DNA of 64,000 nt from Bacteroidales bacterium. Its GTDB lineage: Bacteria > Bacteroidota > Bacteroidia > Bacteroidales > UBA932. The position numbers were made by a program, and so were the translations under genes. The notes under the pieces are model-generated. The model ran no database searches and had not been told where the DNA came from. It saw only the letters and a program-made list of their open reading frames with translations. The stretch spans positions 1-64,000 of the forward strand of contig JAFRPH010000002.1 in NCBI GenBank assembly GCA_017429205.1, written 5' to 3'. This document shows positions 43,922 to 52,649 of the stretch, piece by piece. How positions within the stretch are numbered: the stretch's first letter is position 1; every line of letters starts with the position of its first letter.

Positions 43922-45526
43922 TTATTGGTTGTTTCTGGGATTCGGCTGGAGACCGGCGTCGATGCACCGGACCGGAACCTGGATGGCCCGGCGGGGATCG
44001 TCGACCTTCAAGCTGTCCGTGGCGGCGGCGAGCTGGCCGTTGCCGTTGACGGCGCGGCGGTAGATCTCGATGCCGTAGCGCTTGATGTCGAACCAGCGGA
44101 GGCCTTCGCCCCAGTTCTCGGTGCGACGGCAGTTGAGCACGAGCTGAAGCATGCTTTCCTGGGTGGATCCTTCCGCGTCGATGGCAAATGCCGGATGCAG
44201 ATGCTTCTTGGCGGTGGGTTCGTCCCACTTGTAATACTTCATCCGATTGTAGAAGTCCGTCACGGATTCCGGAGTCATCTCGATCCTGGAAGAATAGTAG
44301 TTGTTGCTCCACAGGTTGAGGTCCTCCATCGCCTTGTCATACTGCTTGAGCATGATGTAGGCTTCGGCGCGGACCAGCAGGGTCTCGTCCACCTTCAGTG
44401 GAGCATAGACGGTATGGGCATAACCGGTACCGGCCACGGGGTTCGTGATTTCGAACTCGTAGCTGACCTTCCAGAGGATGGTATAACTCAGGGCGGAGAC
44501 ATTGTACGTATGGGTCCTCCAACGAAGGTCGGAAGCGGCCATCGCCGTCGTCGGATCTCCCTTCCAGGGCATCGGGGCGAGCAGCCCTTCCGTCTGGTTG
44601 ATCAGGGAGGTGTATGCATAATACTTGGACGATCCGGAGGAATTGGCGAAGTAAGTGCCGATGTTGGAATAACCGGTATTGATGAGCAGGTTGCACTTGT
44701 TGCTGCTGCTGTTGTAAGCGCGGCGCGCATCCCCGATCGTCGAATAGTTGTTCTGCAGCTCGTTGTAGTCGCGCATCATGGTCTGCGGCTCGACGCCGAG
44801 GCAGAGGTCCGCGTATGCGACCGCCTTCTCCCACTTCTCATAGAACAGGTAGAAACGGGCCGCGAAGGCGTAGGACGCCTGGCGGGTGAAGTGATACTTG
44901 GGAGCCGCATATTCATCCCGGACATAAGGCATGCCTTCCTCGATGTCCTGCTCGATCCGCTCGTACACCTCCTTGACGTTTCCGCGCTCATAGGCGGGAT
45001 TCAGGCCCCGCTCCGGCGCATCCATATACGGGATGCCCAGGTCGGTGTCGCTCGTCTGGGAGTTGTAGTTGAGGCAGAAGAGGTTCACGAGCACGAAGTG
45101 CGCATAGGCGCGGCACATCAGCGCTTCGCCGTAGGACGCGCCCAGGCTCTGGCTGGCCTGGGGACCGCCCAGTTCTTCGATGGCTTCGAGCGCCTGGTTG
45201 GCGCACGCGATGACGCCGAACAGGTCCTCCCAAACATTCTGGGGTGCGGAGTTGTTGGTATAGGTGATATCTTTCCAATTCCACAGTTCGTGGAAGAACT
45301 CGCCCGGAGAGCCGGTGACGACTTCGGCGTTGTTGTCCATGTCGTCGGCGATGAAATTGGTGATCATCGTGTAGTTGTGCCGGGAATAAGCCGACACCAG
45401 CAAGGCGGCGACCTTCTCCTCCGTATCGACTTCGGTACGGTTGTCCGGCATCTGGTCCAGATACTTGTCGCAGGAGACCATTCCGGCCAGGGTCGCAAAA
45501 GCCAACAGGTAATATCTTATTTTCAT
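43922..45526 (-). CDS. susD: SusD/RagB-family nutrient-binding lipoprotein
   Basis: A 534-residue outer-membrane lipoprotein (lipobox GMVSC, Cys19). The N-terminal SusD-like domain begins DKYLDQMPDNRTEVDTEEK and contains four TPR-like helical pairs; the RagB/SusD C-terminal domain includes ENWGEGLRWFDIKRYG. SusD proteins form a lid over the SusC barrel and capture oligosaccharides or, in RagB-type systems, peptides. The gene is 17 nt downstream of the susC-like gene. With the metallohydrolase and DUF4302 partner, peptide or glycopeptide capture is more likely than starch-type glycan; this is inference. Confidence 0.95.
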   Translation of the reverse strand: MKIRYYLLAFATLAGMVSCDKYLDQMPDNRTEVDTEEKVAALLVSAYSRHNYTMITNFIADDMDNNAEVVTGSPGEFFHELWNWKDITYTNNSAPQNVWEDLFGVIACANQALEAIEELGGPQASQSLGASYGEALMCRAYAHFVLVNLFCLNYNSQTSDTDLGIPYMDAPERGLNPAYERGNVKEVYERIEQDIEEGMPYVRDEYAAPKYHFTRQASYAFAARFYLFYEKWEKAVAYADLCLGVEPQTMMRDYNELQNNYSTIGDARRAYNSSSNKCNLLINTGYSNIGTYFANSSGSSKYYAYTSLINQTEGLLAPMPWKGDPTTAMAASDLRWRTHTYNVSALSYTILWKVSYEFEITNPVAGTGYAHTVYAPLKVDETLLVRAEAYIMLKQYDKAMEDLNLWSNNYYSSRIEMTPESVTDFYNRMKYYKWDEPTAKKHLHPAFAIDAEGSTQESMLQLVLNCRRTENWGEGLRWFDIKRYGIEIYRRAVNGNGQLAAATDSLKVDDPRRAIQVPVRCIDAGLQPNPRNNQ

Positions 45527-45543
45527 AAGTCAGCTCGTTTTAA

Positions 45544-48500
45544 TTATTCCACAATGCACACGGCGACTCGGTTGGACTCGGGAGAAGCCGAAGCGTCCCG
45601 GTCGCCACCGAGGGATTCGATGGAGATCCGGCTGGCGGCGATTCCGCCGGACTGGAGCATGGAAGCGACAGCCTGGGCGCGCTCGCGGGCGAGCCGGTCG
45701 TTGATTTCGCTTGTACCGGTACCGCTGTCGGCGAAGCCCTTGATGACGATCTTCGCCTTGGGGTTGTCGGTGAGGAGCTGGCAGATCCGGCCCAGTTTGA
45801 AGGCCTCTTCCGGACGGAGCTCGGACTTGCCGAGCAGGAAGAACAGGTCATCCGAATAGATGTCCTTGAGCGTGGCCGCGGGCACTTCCTTGACCACTTC
45901 CTTGACGACTTCCTTCTCGACGACCTTTTCGACCACTTTCTCGACGATCTTTTCCTGGACCTGAGGCGCAGGGACGTAAGTGGTGGCCGCCGGCTTCCTG
46001 GCGGGAGCGCCGCCGAAGCCGATCTTCAGGGTGAGGGTGAACTGCTTCGGAACCGGGACGGCCACACCGCCCGTGTTGAAGAATTCAGGATCCTGGCCGT
46101 TCAGCTTCTTGTCGGCGTACAGGAGGCAGAGGTTCGTCGCCTGCAGCTTGAGGGAGAGGGAGCCCAGATAGATGGCCTCCGCCCACTTCTTCGGGAAGTC
46201 GTAGCTGAGGGAGACTTCCTTGAGGCGGACGAAATCACCCCGGGCGATACGCTCGGTGGAATAGTTGTAGGCGTTGTAGGCGAGGCTGAGCGAGGTGTAG
46301 GTATTGCTCTGCATCCGGCTGGCGATGGTCGGGATCGTGGTGTAGTTCTCGTCGCCCGGGACCACCCAGCGGTTGGCGAATTCCTTCGGCGTGGAAGTCA
46401 GGTCGGAATACCGGTACTTGAACACCGGGTCCAGTCGGACGACGTTGCCGAACGAGCCCGTGATGAAAACATTCAGGCGCAGGCCCTTCCATTCGAACGT
46501 GTTGCCGATGGAACCGACGCCGGTCGGATCGGCCGTACCGGAATACTCCAGGAAGTTGAGGGCGTCGCTGCCGCTGGTGGTGGACAGCTGGAAGTTGATG
46601 CCCGTAATGGTCTCCTTGCCGTCGGTGTTGATGAACTTCGGAAGGCCTTCCTCGTTCAGGCCGGCGAACGGGATGGAGAAGACGGAGTGGTTCGCATAGC
46701 CTTCCATCGCGAAGCCGCTGCCCTTCACCAGGTCGATGACGCGCTTGGTGCTGTACAGGGAAGTGACCTTGTTGTGGGAGTGCGACCAGATGAAGTTGGT
46801 CGTCCACTTGAAGTCGCGGGTCCGGACGTTGACCGTGGACAGGGACAGTTCGTAACCGCCGGAGGTCATGCTCGCGACGTTGCCGTACTTGGAAACCTCA
46901 CCACCCAGGCCCATCGTATTGATGATACCGATCAGGTCGAAGTTGTTACGCTTGTACCAGTCACCGGTGAAGTTGACCCGGTTGTCGAAGAAACCCAGTT
47001 CCGTGCCGATGTTCAGCTCGTGCTTCTTCTCGAAGGTGAGATCCGGGTTGGCGAGGCTGGAGATGTCGAGAGCCGTCTCATTGTCGCCGGTACCGGGACG
47101 CCAGTGGTTGGCCGCCCGGATGACGACGGCGGAGTTGGTGACCCAGGACGGGCCGCTTTCACCGGTCAGGGAGTAGGAAGCCTTGAGGACGGCGTGGGAA
47201 AGGTACGGCTGCAGGGAGCGCATCCAGGGCTCGTCGGAGATGTTCCAACGGCCGGACACGTTCCAGGTCGGGAGCCAGCGGGCGGTCCGGGACTTGCCCA
47301 GGCGGTTGGAGCCTTCATAACGGATGGTGCCCGTCAGGCTGTACCGGTTCATCAGGGAATAGGTGCCCGTACCGAAGAAAGCGGCGCGGCGCTCGTGCGT
47401 GTTGGACAGCGTGAAGTATTCGGAGCCGTCCTCTTCGCCCTTCTTGAAGATGCGATAGTCGTAGATGGGAAGTTCGCCCATCGCGTACTGCATACCCCAG
47501 CCGCGGTACCAGGTCTCCTGGCGGTCGTTGCTGTTGACCTCCATACCCGCGTAGGCGTTCACCTGGTGATTGCGGCCGAAACTGTGGTTGTAGGTGGCCG
47601 ATGCACGGAAGTCCCAGCCGGTCATCTTGTTGTCCGTCCGCTGGTGGATACCGCCGTACGGGAGGACGGTGATCGGGTCGGCGTACTGGACGGACGGATC
47701 CTCATAGAGGTAGGAGTTGTTGTTCATGATCGTGGTCGTCTGCATCGCGCGGTATGCGAGCGCCTGGTTGGAGTCGTCCAGGATGTAATGCTGGCGGGAC
47801 GTCTGCGCGAACTTGCTGGCGAGCAGGGCGGAGAGTTCCAGGTCGCGGAACACTTTCCACTTGAGTTCGCCCTGGAAACGCACGTTGGTCACATCCAGGT
47901 CCAGATAGTTCCGGTCCAGTTCGTGGATGATGTTGAACGGCGCGTAGTTCCGGGTGTAATATTCGTTCGGATCCAGCGTCCTGGACGTGTTGAGGGCGTA
48001 GGAATACGGGTTGATATCGAACGCACGGTTCACTTCACCGCTCACCACGTTCGTCGACGAACCCAGGGTTCCGGGAGCGCGCTGATGGCGGTAGGAGGCG
48101 TTGCCGATCATGTTGAAAGTGAGGGTGCGGCTGATCTTGTACGTGCCGTTGATGTTCGCCGTATACCGGCGGACAGCGCTCTGGAGCGTCCAGCCCGGGT
48201 CGTCCATCACGGACAGGGAAGCGTAATAGTTGCCGCTGTCGGTACCACCGGACATGGAGACCGAATGGTTGTGCTGGATGCTGTTCGTGAACAGCAGGTC
48301 GAACCAGTCGGTGTTGCGGAACTCGGCGTCCCGCAGGTAAGCCGCCTTCGCTTCCAGGGTATTCGGCAGGGCGAACTGCTGGGTCACGGGATCGTACTCG
48401 CTCAGGAGCTGGTACATCTTTCCGTAGATACCGCTGTTCTCGGCATTGGCGACGTTCGCGTAGTTCAGCCAGCCTTTCTGCTCCAGTTCCTGGTATACGG

Positions 48501-49362
48501 ACATCTGGTCCTGGGAATTCATGATATTGAAGGTGCTGTAGAGCGGCTTCATACGGAACGTGTACTCACCCGTATAGGTCATCGAGCTGTGCCCCGCACG
48601 ACCTTTCTTGGTCGTGACGACGATAACGCCCGCCATGGCGCGCGCACCGTAGATGGAAGTCGCGGAACCGTCCTTCAGGATTTCGAAGCTCTCGATATCG
48701 TCGGAGTTCAAGCCGGCGATCGCGGAGGAGATCAGGGTGTTGGCGTCACCGGAGCTCAGGTCCTCGGCATCCACTTCAATGACGTCTTCCATAATGACGC
48801 CATCCACGACCCACAGCGGCTTGGAGGAGCCGTAGATGGAGGTGGAACCACGGACCCGGATCTTCGGGGCGGTACCGAACGTACCGGAGACGTTCTGCAC
48901 GGAGACACCGGCCACACGTCCTTCCAGGGAACGGGAGATATCGGCGATACCGTTCAGTTTCGCCTCGTCGGCGTCCACCTTGACGGAGGATCCGGAGAAA
49001 ATGCGGCGGTCCACCGAGGTCATACCGGTGACGACCGCCTGCTCCAGCATCTCGGCGTCCGACTCCAGGGCGACACGGACATTGTCCCGGGCGGGAACGG
49101 TCGCATCGCGGTAGCCCATGAAGGAGACCACGAGATTCTGCGCGCTTTGCGGTACCTTGTCGAGGACAAAGTTACCGTCCAGGTCTGTGAGGGTGCCGAT
49201 CTTGGTCTGTCCTTCCACCGTCACGAACGCGCCGACGATCGGTTCTCCGTCTTCCGCGGAGACGACCGAGCCCCGGAGTGTCCGTGTCTGCGCAGAAGCA
49301 GTGGCCATTCCAAGAAGGAGGGAACCAACACAGAGCAGATAGGTTAACAGTTTGGTTCTCAT
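45544..49362 (-). CDS. susC: SusC/RagA TonB-dependent transporter with C-terminal OmpA domain
   Basis: A 1272-residue outer-membrane protein. Signal peptide 1-25 (…ATASAQ); carboxypeptidase-like regulatory domain 27-105; TonB-dependent plug about 112-225 with LWVVDGVIMEDV and SIYGARAMAGVIVVTTKKG; 22-strand barrel to about 1118 (FTLTLKIGFGG). Then comes a charged linker (EKIVEKVVEKVVEKEVVKEV) and a complete OmpA-type peptidoglycan-binding domain, about 1170-1272 (KAKIVIKGFADSGTGTSEIN, RLARERAQAV). SusC proteins import ligands captured by SusD using TonB energy; they normally end at the barrel. The OmpA tail would face the periplasm and could tether the transporter to peptidoglycan. Confidence 0.95.
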   Translation of the reverse strand: MRTKLLTYLLCVGSLLLGMATASAQTRTLRGSVVSAEDGEPIVGAFVTVEGQTKIGTLTDLDGNFVLDKVPQSAQNLVVSFMGYRDATVPARDNVRVALESDAEMLEQAVVTGMTSVDRRIFSGSSVKVDADEAKLNGIADISRSLEGRVAGVSVQNVSGTFGTAPKIRVRGSTSIYGSSKPLWVVDGVIMEDVIEVDAEDLSSGDANTLISSAIAGLNSDDIESFEILKDGSATSIYGARAMAGVIVVTTKKGRAGHSSMTYTGEYTFRMKPLYSTFNIMNSQDQMSVYQELEQKGWLNYANVANAENSGIYGKMYQLLSEYDPVTQQFALPNTLEAKAAYLRDAEFRNTDWFDLLFTNSIQHNHSVSMSGGTDSGNYYASLSVMDDPGWTLQSAVRRYTANINGTYKISRTLTFNMIGNASYRHQRAPGTLGSSTNVVSGEVNRAFDINPYSYALNTSRTLDPNEYYTRNYAPFNIIHELDRNYLDLDVTNVRFQGELKWKVFRDLELSALLASKFAQTSRQHYILDDSNQALAYRAMQTTTIMNNNSYLYEDPSVQYADPITVLPYGGIHQRTDNKMTGWDFRASATYNHSFGRNHQVNAYAGMEVNSNDRQETWYRGWGMQYAMGELPIYDYRIFKKGEEDGSEYFTLSNTHERRAAFFGTGTYSLMNRYSLTGTIRYEGSNRLGKSRTARWLPTWNVSGRWNISDEPWMRSLQPYLSHAVLKASYSLTGESGPSWVTNSAVVIRAANHWRPGTGDNETALDISSLANPDLTFEKKHELNIGTELGFFDNRVNFTGDWYKRNNFDLIGIINTMGLGGEVSKYGNVASMTSGGYELSLSTVNVRTRDFKWTTNFIWSHSHNKVTSLYSTKRVIDLVKGSGFAMEGYANHSVFSIPFAGLNEEGLPKFINTDGKETITGINFQLSTTSGSDALNFLEYSGTADPTGVGSIGNTFEWKGLRLNVFITGSFGNVVRLDPVFKYRYSDLTSTPKEFANRWVVPGDENYTTIPTIASRMQSNTYTSLSLAYNAYNYSTERIARGDFVRLKEVSLSYDFPKKWAEAIYLGSLSLKLQATNLCLLYADKKLNGQDPEFFNTGGVAVPVPKQFTLTLKIGFGGAPARKPAATTYVPAPQVQEKIVEKVVEKVVEKEVVKEVVKEVPAATLKDIYSDDLFFLLGKSELRPEEAFKLGRICQLLTDNPKAKIVIKGFADSGTGTSEINDRLARERAQAVASMLQSGGIAASRISIESLGGDRDASASPESNRVAVCIVE

Positions 49363-49415
49363 TAGATTAGATCAGAGTTTGGTGAATATTGTTAGTTTTA
49401 GGTATTCTTAAGGTG

Positions 49416-49447
49416 CTAATATATAATAAAAATTTTTATTTTGCAAA
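49416..49447 (-). promoter_or_regulatory. Promoter of the SusC/D operon
   Basis: On the minus strand TTTG (49444-49447), 20 nt, TATATTAG (49416-49423, 7 of 8 matches to TAnnTTTG). The leader to the ATG at 49362 is about 50 nt. No ECF sigma/anti-sigma gene pair, which often controls such loci, is nearby. Confidence 0.6.
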
Positions 49448-49507
49448 TTAACTCTCAAAAAATATTAAGAATATTCACTTTCTGAATATATTCTTTTGAT
49501 AATAAAA

Positions 49508-49542
49508 ACCAATCGGGAGGGCATTCCGCTCTCCCGATTGGT
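49508..49542 (-). terminator. Terminator of the nucleotidase operon
   Basis: A perfect 12-bp stem ACCAATCGGGAG/CTCCCGATTGGT with an 11-nt loop, followed on the minus strand by TTTTTATT. It closes the operon that ends at 49563 and insulates the SusC/D promoter. Confidence 0.85.
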
Positions 49543-49562
49543 AAGGATATGAACCGGATTGT

Positions 49563-50429
49563 TTACAAACTGTAATCAATCCTTCCCCAGAAGATTCCGT
49601 AGCAGCCGTCCTGCACGATGGGCGTCGGAACGCCATCCACATTGGGCAGATACACCATTTCTTCCAGGAAAGTGTGCGAATGGCCGCCGACGATCAGGTC
49701 GAGGTTCCGGGTCTTGGAGCACAGGATCGGGTCCGTGATGTCGCCGGGGGTGTGCTCCTCGTAGCCGATGTGCGTGAGGGCGATCACCAGGTCGCAGCCC
49801 TCGTCGACCTTCAGGAGGTCCGCGTACTTCTGCACGGTCTCCACCATCGGGAATTCAGGGACGCGCTCGGCGATGTCGCCGGCGACCATCGACTTGAGGT
49901 CGCACAGGACGCCGATCACGCCGATCTTCAGGCCGGCCTTCTCGAGAATCACATAAGGCTTGATGTACTTCCCCGCCTCGAAGGGCGAGAAGTCGTAGTT
50001 GCACACGACAACCGGCATCTCCAGCGAGGAAAGCCGGCGGCCGAGGTCCTCGAGGCCGTTGTCGAACTCGTGGTTGCCGAGGGTGACGACGTCATACTTC
50101 ATCGCATTGAGCGCCTGGACCTCCAGGTTGCCGCCCAGTTCGGAGAAATAGGTCGTTCCCTGGCTGAAGTCTCCCGCGTGCAGCAGAAGCACGTTCTCCG
50201 GGCCTTCCGCCACGCGGACGCTGTCCAGGTAGGCGGCCCGTTCGATGATGCCGCCCATCCCGGGATACTCGTCGTCCCGCACCGGCTCGAAATGGCTGTG
50301 CGTATCGTTCGTATGCAGGATGACCAGATGGGACTTCGGCTCCGCATTCCGGGCATTCCAGAAATAGCCCACGCCCGCGGCCAGGGCCACGGAAAGGCAG
50401 ATGAAGAGGATTCTTGCTGTCTTGTCCAT
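49563..50429 (-). CDS. 5'-nucleotidase-like metallophosphatase (N-terminal half)
   Basis: A 288-residue exported calcineurin-like phosphoesterase with a hydrophobic N-terminal segment (ARILFICLSVALAAGVGYFW), either signal peptide or anchor. Metal-binding motifs are LHTNDTHSHFEP, LLHAGDFSQGT, TLGNHEFDNGLED, and VGGHSHTF, i.e. the complete di-metal site of UshA/5'-nucleotidases. The C-terminal substrate-specificity domain is missing here and is encoded by the preceding gene (50433-51269), only 3 nt away. Together they would form the two-domain periplasmic enzyme that hydrolyses nucleotides or UDP-sugars. Confidence 0.9.
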   Translation of the reverse strand: MDKTARILFICLSVALAAGVGYFWNARNAEPKSHLVILHTNDTHSHFEPVRDDEYPGMGGIIERAAYLDSVRVAEGPENVLLLHAGDFSQGTTYFSELGGNLEVQALNAMKYDVVTLGNHEFDNGLEDLGRRLSSLEMPVVVCNYDFSPFEAGKYIKPYVILEKAGLKIGVIGVLCDLKSMVAGDIAERVPEFPMVETVQKYADLLKVDEGCDLVIALTHIGYEEHTPGDITDPILCSKTRNLDLIVGGHSHTFLEEMVYLPNVDGVPTPIVQDGCYGIFWGRIDYSL

Positions 50430-50432
50430 ACC

Positions 50433-51269
50433 TTAGTCCTCCATGACGACGCGTCCGTCCTTTTGATAGTCGATGATCTCGCCGGCCGCCTCCTTGGCGC
50501 GGATGAAGTCCAGCATCACGTCCTTCATCAGGACCGTGGTGAGCTTCACGTCCTCGGCCCGGGCGCCGACGGCGATGCCGTCCCCGCCGGAGAGGAGGAA
50601 GTCGATCGTGGCCACGTTGTACAGGCGCTTCGGGTCGATGGGCGCGCCATCCACCTCGGCCTCCACGAGCTCGTGGGCCTTGACCTTCACGCGGCAGCCG
50701 CTCACGGCCTGGAAGGCCGGCGTCTTCGCGAGCTGCTCCAGCAGGCGGGTCAGTTCACTCCCCCGCACCTTCGCCAGGCACATATAGTTCTTGAACGGGA
50801 ACATCGACTCGATGTCGTCCAGGGTGACGGCCCCTTCCGGCATCGGGATGCGGATGCCTCCGTAGTTGGTCAGGGCGAACTCCACCGGCACCTGAAAATA
50901 ATCGGCCGCCTTCGCGCGGAGGGCGTCCGCGACGAGGTTGCCGATCGGGAGGTCGCACTCGGTCCGGGGATTGTCCATGAACCGGGCGTTGTGGCCCACC
51001 ACTTCCTTGAGGTGCGCCATCTTGGGCTGGACCTCCATCAGCATCGCGGCCACTTCCGGGGTCGCCCCATCCGTGAAATGCCGCCCGTTCGGGGCGATGT
51101 AATCGTCCTCGAACGCGCCCAGGGCCGTGTCCACGTTCTCTGCGTTCACCGGGACCACGCCGGTCCGGCTGCCGTCCATCGCGACGCGCTTCCACTCCAT
51201 CCGCGGCCCCTGCTGGGCGCAGGAGACCGCGGCGAGGAGACAAAGCGCTGCTACTTTTGCTTTAACCAT
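50433..51269 (-). CDS. 5'-nucleotidase C-terminal domain lipoprotein
   Basis: A 278-residue protein from ATG 51269 (MVKAKVAALCLLAAVSCAQQ), the first start giving a lipoprotein signal with Cys17. The body is the 5'-nucleotidase C-terminal domain (PIGNLVADALRAKA, ALTNYGGIRIPMPEG, YNVATIDFLLSGGDG), which binds the nucleoside base. It has no metallophosphatase domain; that is the next gene 3 nt downstream. The gene overlaps the ABC permease 3' end by 19 nt. A split enzyme whose two halves are both membrane-anchored or exported is implied. Confidence 0.88.
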   Translation of the reverse strand: MVKAKVAALCLLAAVSCAQQGPRMEWKRVAMDGSRTGVVPVNAENVDTALGAFEDDYIAPNGRHFTDGATPEVAAMLMEVQPKMAHLKEVVGHNARFMDNPRTECDLPIGNLVADALRAKAADYFQVPVEFALTNYGGIRIPMPEGAVTLDDIESMFPFKNYMCLAKVRGSELTRLLEQLAKTPAFQAVSGCRVKVKAHELVEAEVDGAPIDPKRLYNVATIDFLLSGGDGIAVGARAEDVKLTTVLMKDVMLDFIRAKEAAGEIIDYQKDGRVVMED

Positions 51270-52648
51270 TTCCAAAGGTCTTTGAATGTCGATTTCTTGC
51301 CGTACATCAGGATGCCCACCTTGTAGATCTTCGCGGACGCCCAGGCGCAGACGAAGAAGGTCAGGATGAGGAGGCCGATGGACAGGATGAGTTCCCACAT
51401 CGGGACGCCGAAGGGCAGGCGCGCAAGCATCACGATCGGCGAGGTGAAGGGAATCATCGAGCCCCACCAGACGATGCTGCTTTCCGGCGCCCGGAAGGCG
51501 TAGAAGGCGATGAAGAAGCCGAGCAGCAGCGGGACCGTCACCGGAATCTGCAGCTGCTGGGTGTCCGCCTCGTTCTCCACGGCCGAGCCGATGGCCGCGA
51601 ACAGCGACGCATACAGCAGGTAGCCGAACAGGAAGAACAGCAGGAAGGAGACGATGAGCTGCGTGTAGTTCAGGGAGCCGAGCGTGCCCAGGACGGCCTC
51701 CATGCCGGTCGGGCCTTCGGCCACGGCGGTCGTGTCGGTCAGGGCCTGGAGCTGCTCCATGCTGAGGGCGTTCCCCATGGCGTCGTTCATGGACGTCATT
51801 CCCGGCATCGTCTCCACTTGGTTTTGGCTCAAGGTACCCGTGATCTTGTCCATGCCGACGATGCCGCCCAGGATGCCGATGATCACCCCCGTGAGGACGA
51901 TCCACAGCAGGAACTGCGTCAGGGCCACGAGGGCGACGCCGATGATCTTGCCGAACATCAGCTCCGTGGACTTCACGGAGGAGACGAGCACCTCCACCAC
52001 GCGGCTGGTCTTCTCCTCGATGACGCTGGACATCACCATGCCGCTGAACAGGGCGATGAACATGTACAGGGCCATCGCGAGGACCATCGACACGATCATA
52101 TAGACCTCGCTCTGGGAGATGGTCTCCTTGCCCTCCTCGTCCACGGTGTAGGACGTCAGATGGACGTTGGAATGGACGTCTTCCATGATCTGCTCCAGGC
52201 CGGGAATGTCATAGGAGTCGATGCGGTAGGCCTCCACGGCGTCGTTGATGCGGTGCTCGATGGCCTCGGCCGTCTCCATGCCCATGGGCTTGTCGGCGTA
52301 GGTGGTCGCCGTCACGGACTTGGTGGCGCTGTCCAGCGGAGAGATGTACAGGAGGACGTCCGCGTCATACTCGCCCAGGCGGTTCTTGACCGCCTCGGGA
52401 TCCGTCTCGGAAAGCTGCGTGAAGGTGATCAGCTTGGTGTTCTCGAGCTTCTCCATCACGATGCCGGAGTTGTCGATGACGGCGATACGCTTGGAGTCGC
52501 CCTCCGCCTTGAGCATCACGAAGAGCATCACGGCGTACATGCCGGCGAACAGGATCGGAACGCCGAAAGTGGTGAGCAGGAAGGACTTCTTCTTGACCTT
52601 GTTCAGGTATTCCCGCTGGATGATGATGCCTAATTTCTTGAGATTCAT
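51251..52648 (-). CDS. ABC-2 type exporter permease (NatB-like)
   Basis: A 465-residue inner-membrane protein. One helix near residues 22-45 (FLLTTFGVPILFAGMYAVML), a large extracytoplasmic domain (about 50-180), then five or six helices from about 185 (YMIVSMVLAMALYMFIALF) with the ABC-2 signature EEKTSRVVEVLVSSVKS. This is the NatB/YhaP layout of Na+ or drug efflux permeases. It is encoded 1 nt after its ATPase and precedes the nucleotidase genes. Substrate is unknown. Confidence 0.9.
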   Translation of the reverse strand: MNLKKLGIIIQREYLNKVKKKSFLLTTFGVPILFAGMYAVMLFVMLKAEGDSKRIAVIDNSGIVMEKLENTKLITFTQLSETDPEAVKNRLGEYDADVLLYISPLDSATKSVTATTYADKPMGMETAEAIEHRINDAVEAYRIDSYDIPGLEQIMEDVHSNVHLTSYTVDEEGKETISQSEVYMIVSMVLAMALYMFIALFSGMVMSSVIEEKTSRVVEVLVSSVKSTELMFGKIIGVALVALTQFLLWIVLTGVIIGILGGIVGMDKITGTLSQNQVETMPGMTSMNDAMGNALSMEQLQALTDTTAVAEGPTGMEAVLGTLGSLNYTQLIVSFLLFFLFGYLLYASLFAAIGSAVENEADTQQLQIPVTVPLLLGFFIAFYAFRAPESSIVWWGSMIPFTSPIVMLARLPFGVPMWELILSIGLLILTFFVCAWASAKIYKVGILMYGKKSTFKDLWKWLKQK

Positions 52649-52649
52649 A

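Noticed and set aside
45880..46000. EKVVEKVV repeats as a nucleotide tandem repeat or CRISPR-like array
   Set aside because: The periodicity comes from a repetitive protein linker; no spacers or regular repeat units. No CRISPR array was seen anywhere in the window.
43112..49347. Long plus-strand frames antisense to the SusC/D operon
   Set aside because: Shadow frames of GC-rich codons; composition is not protein-like and they lack starts or promoters.
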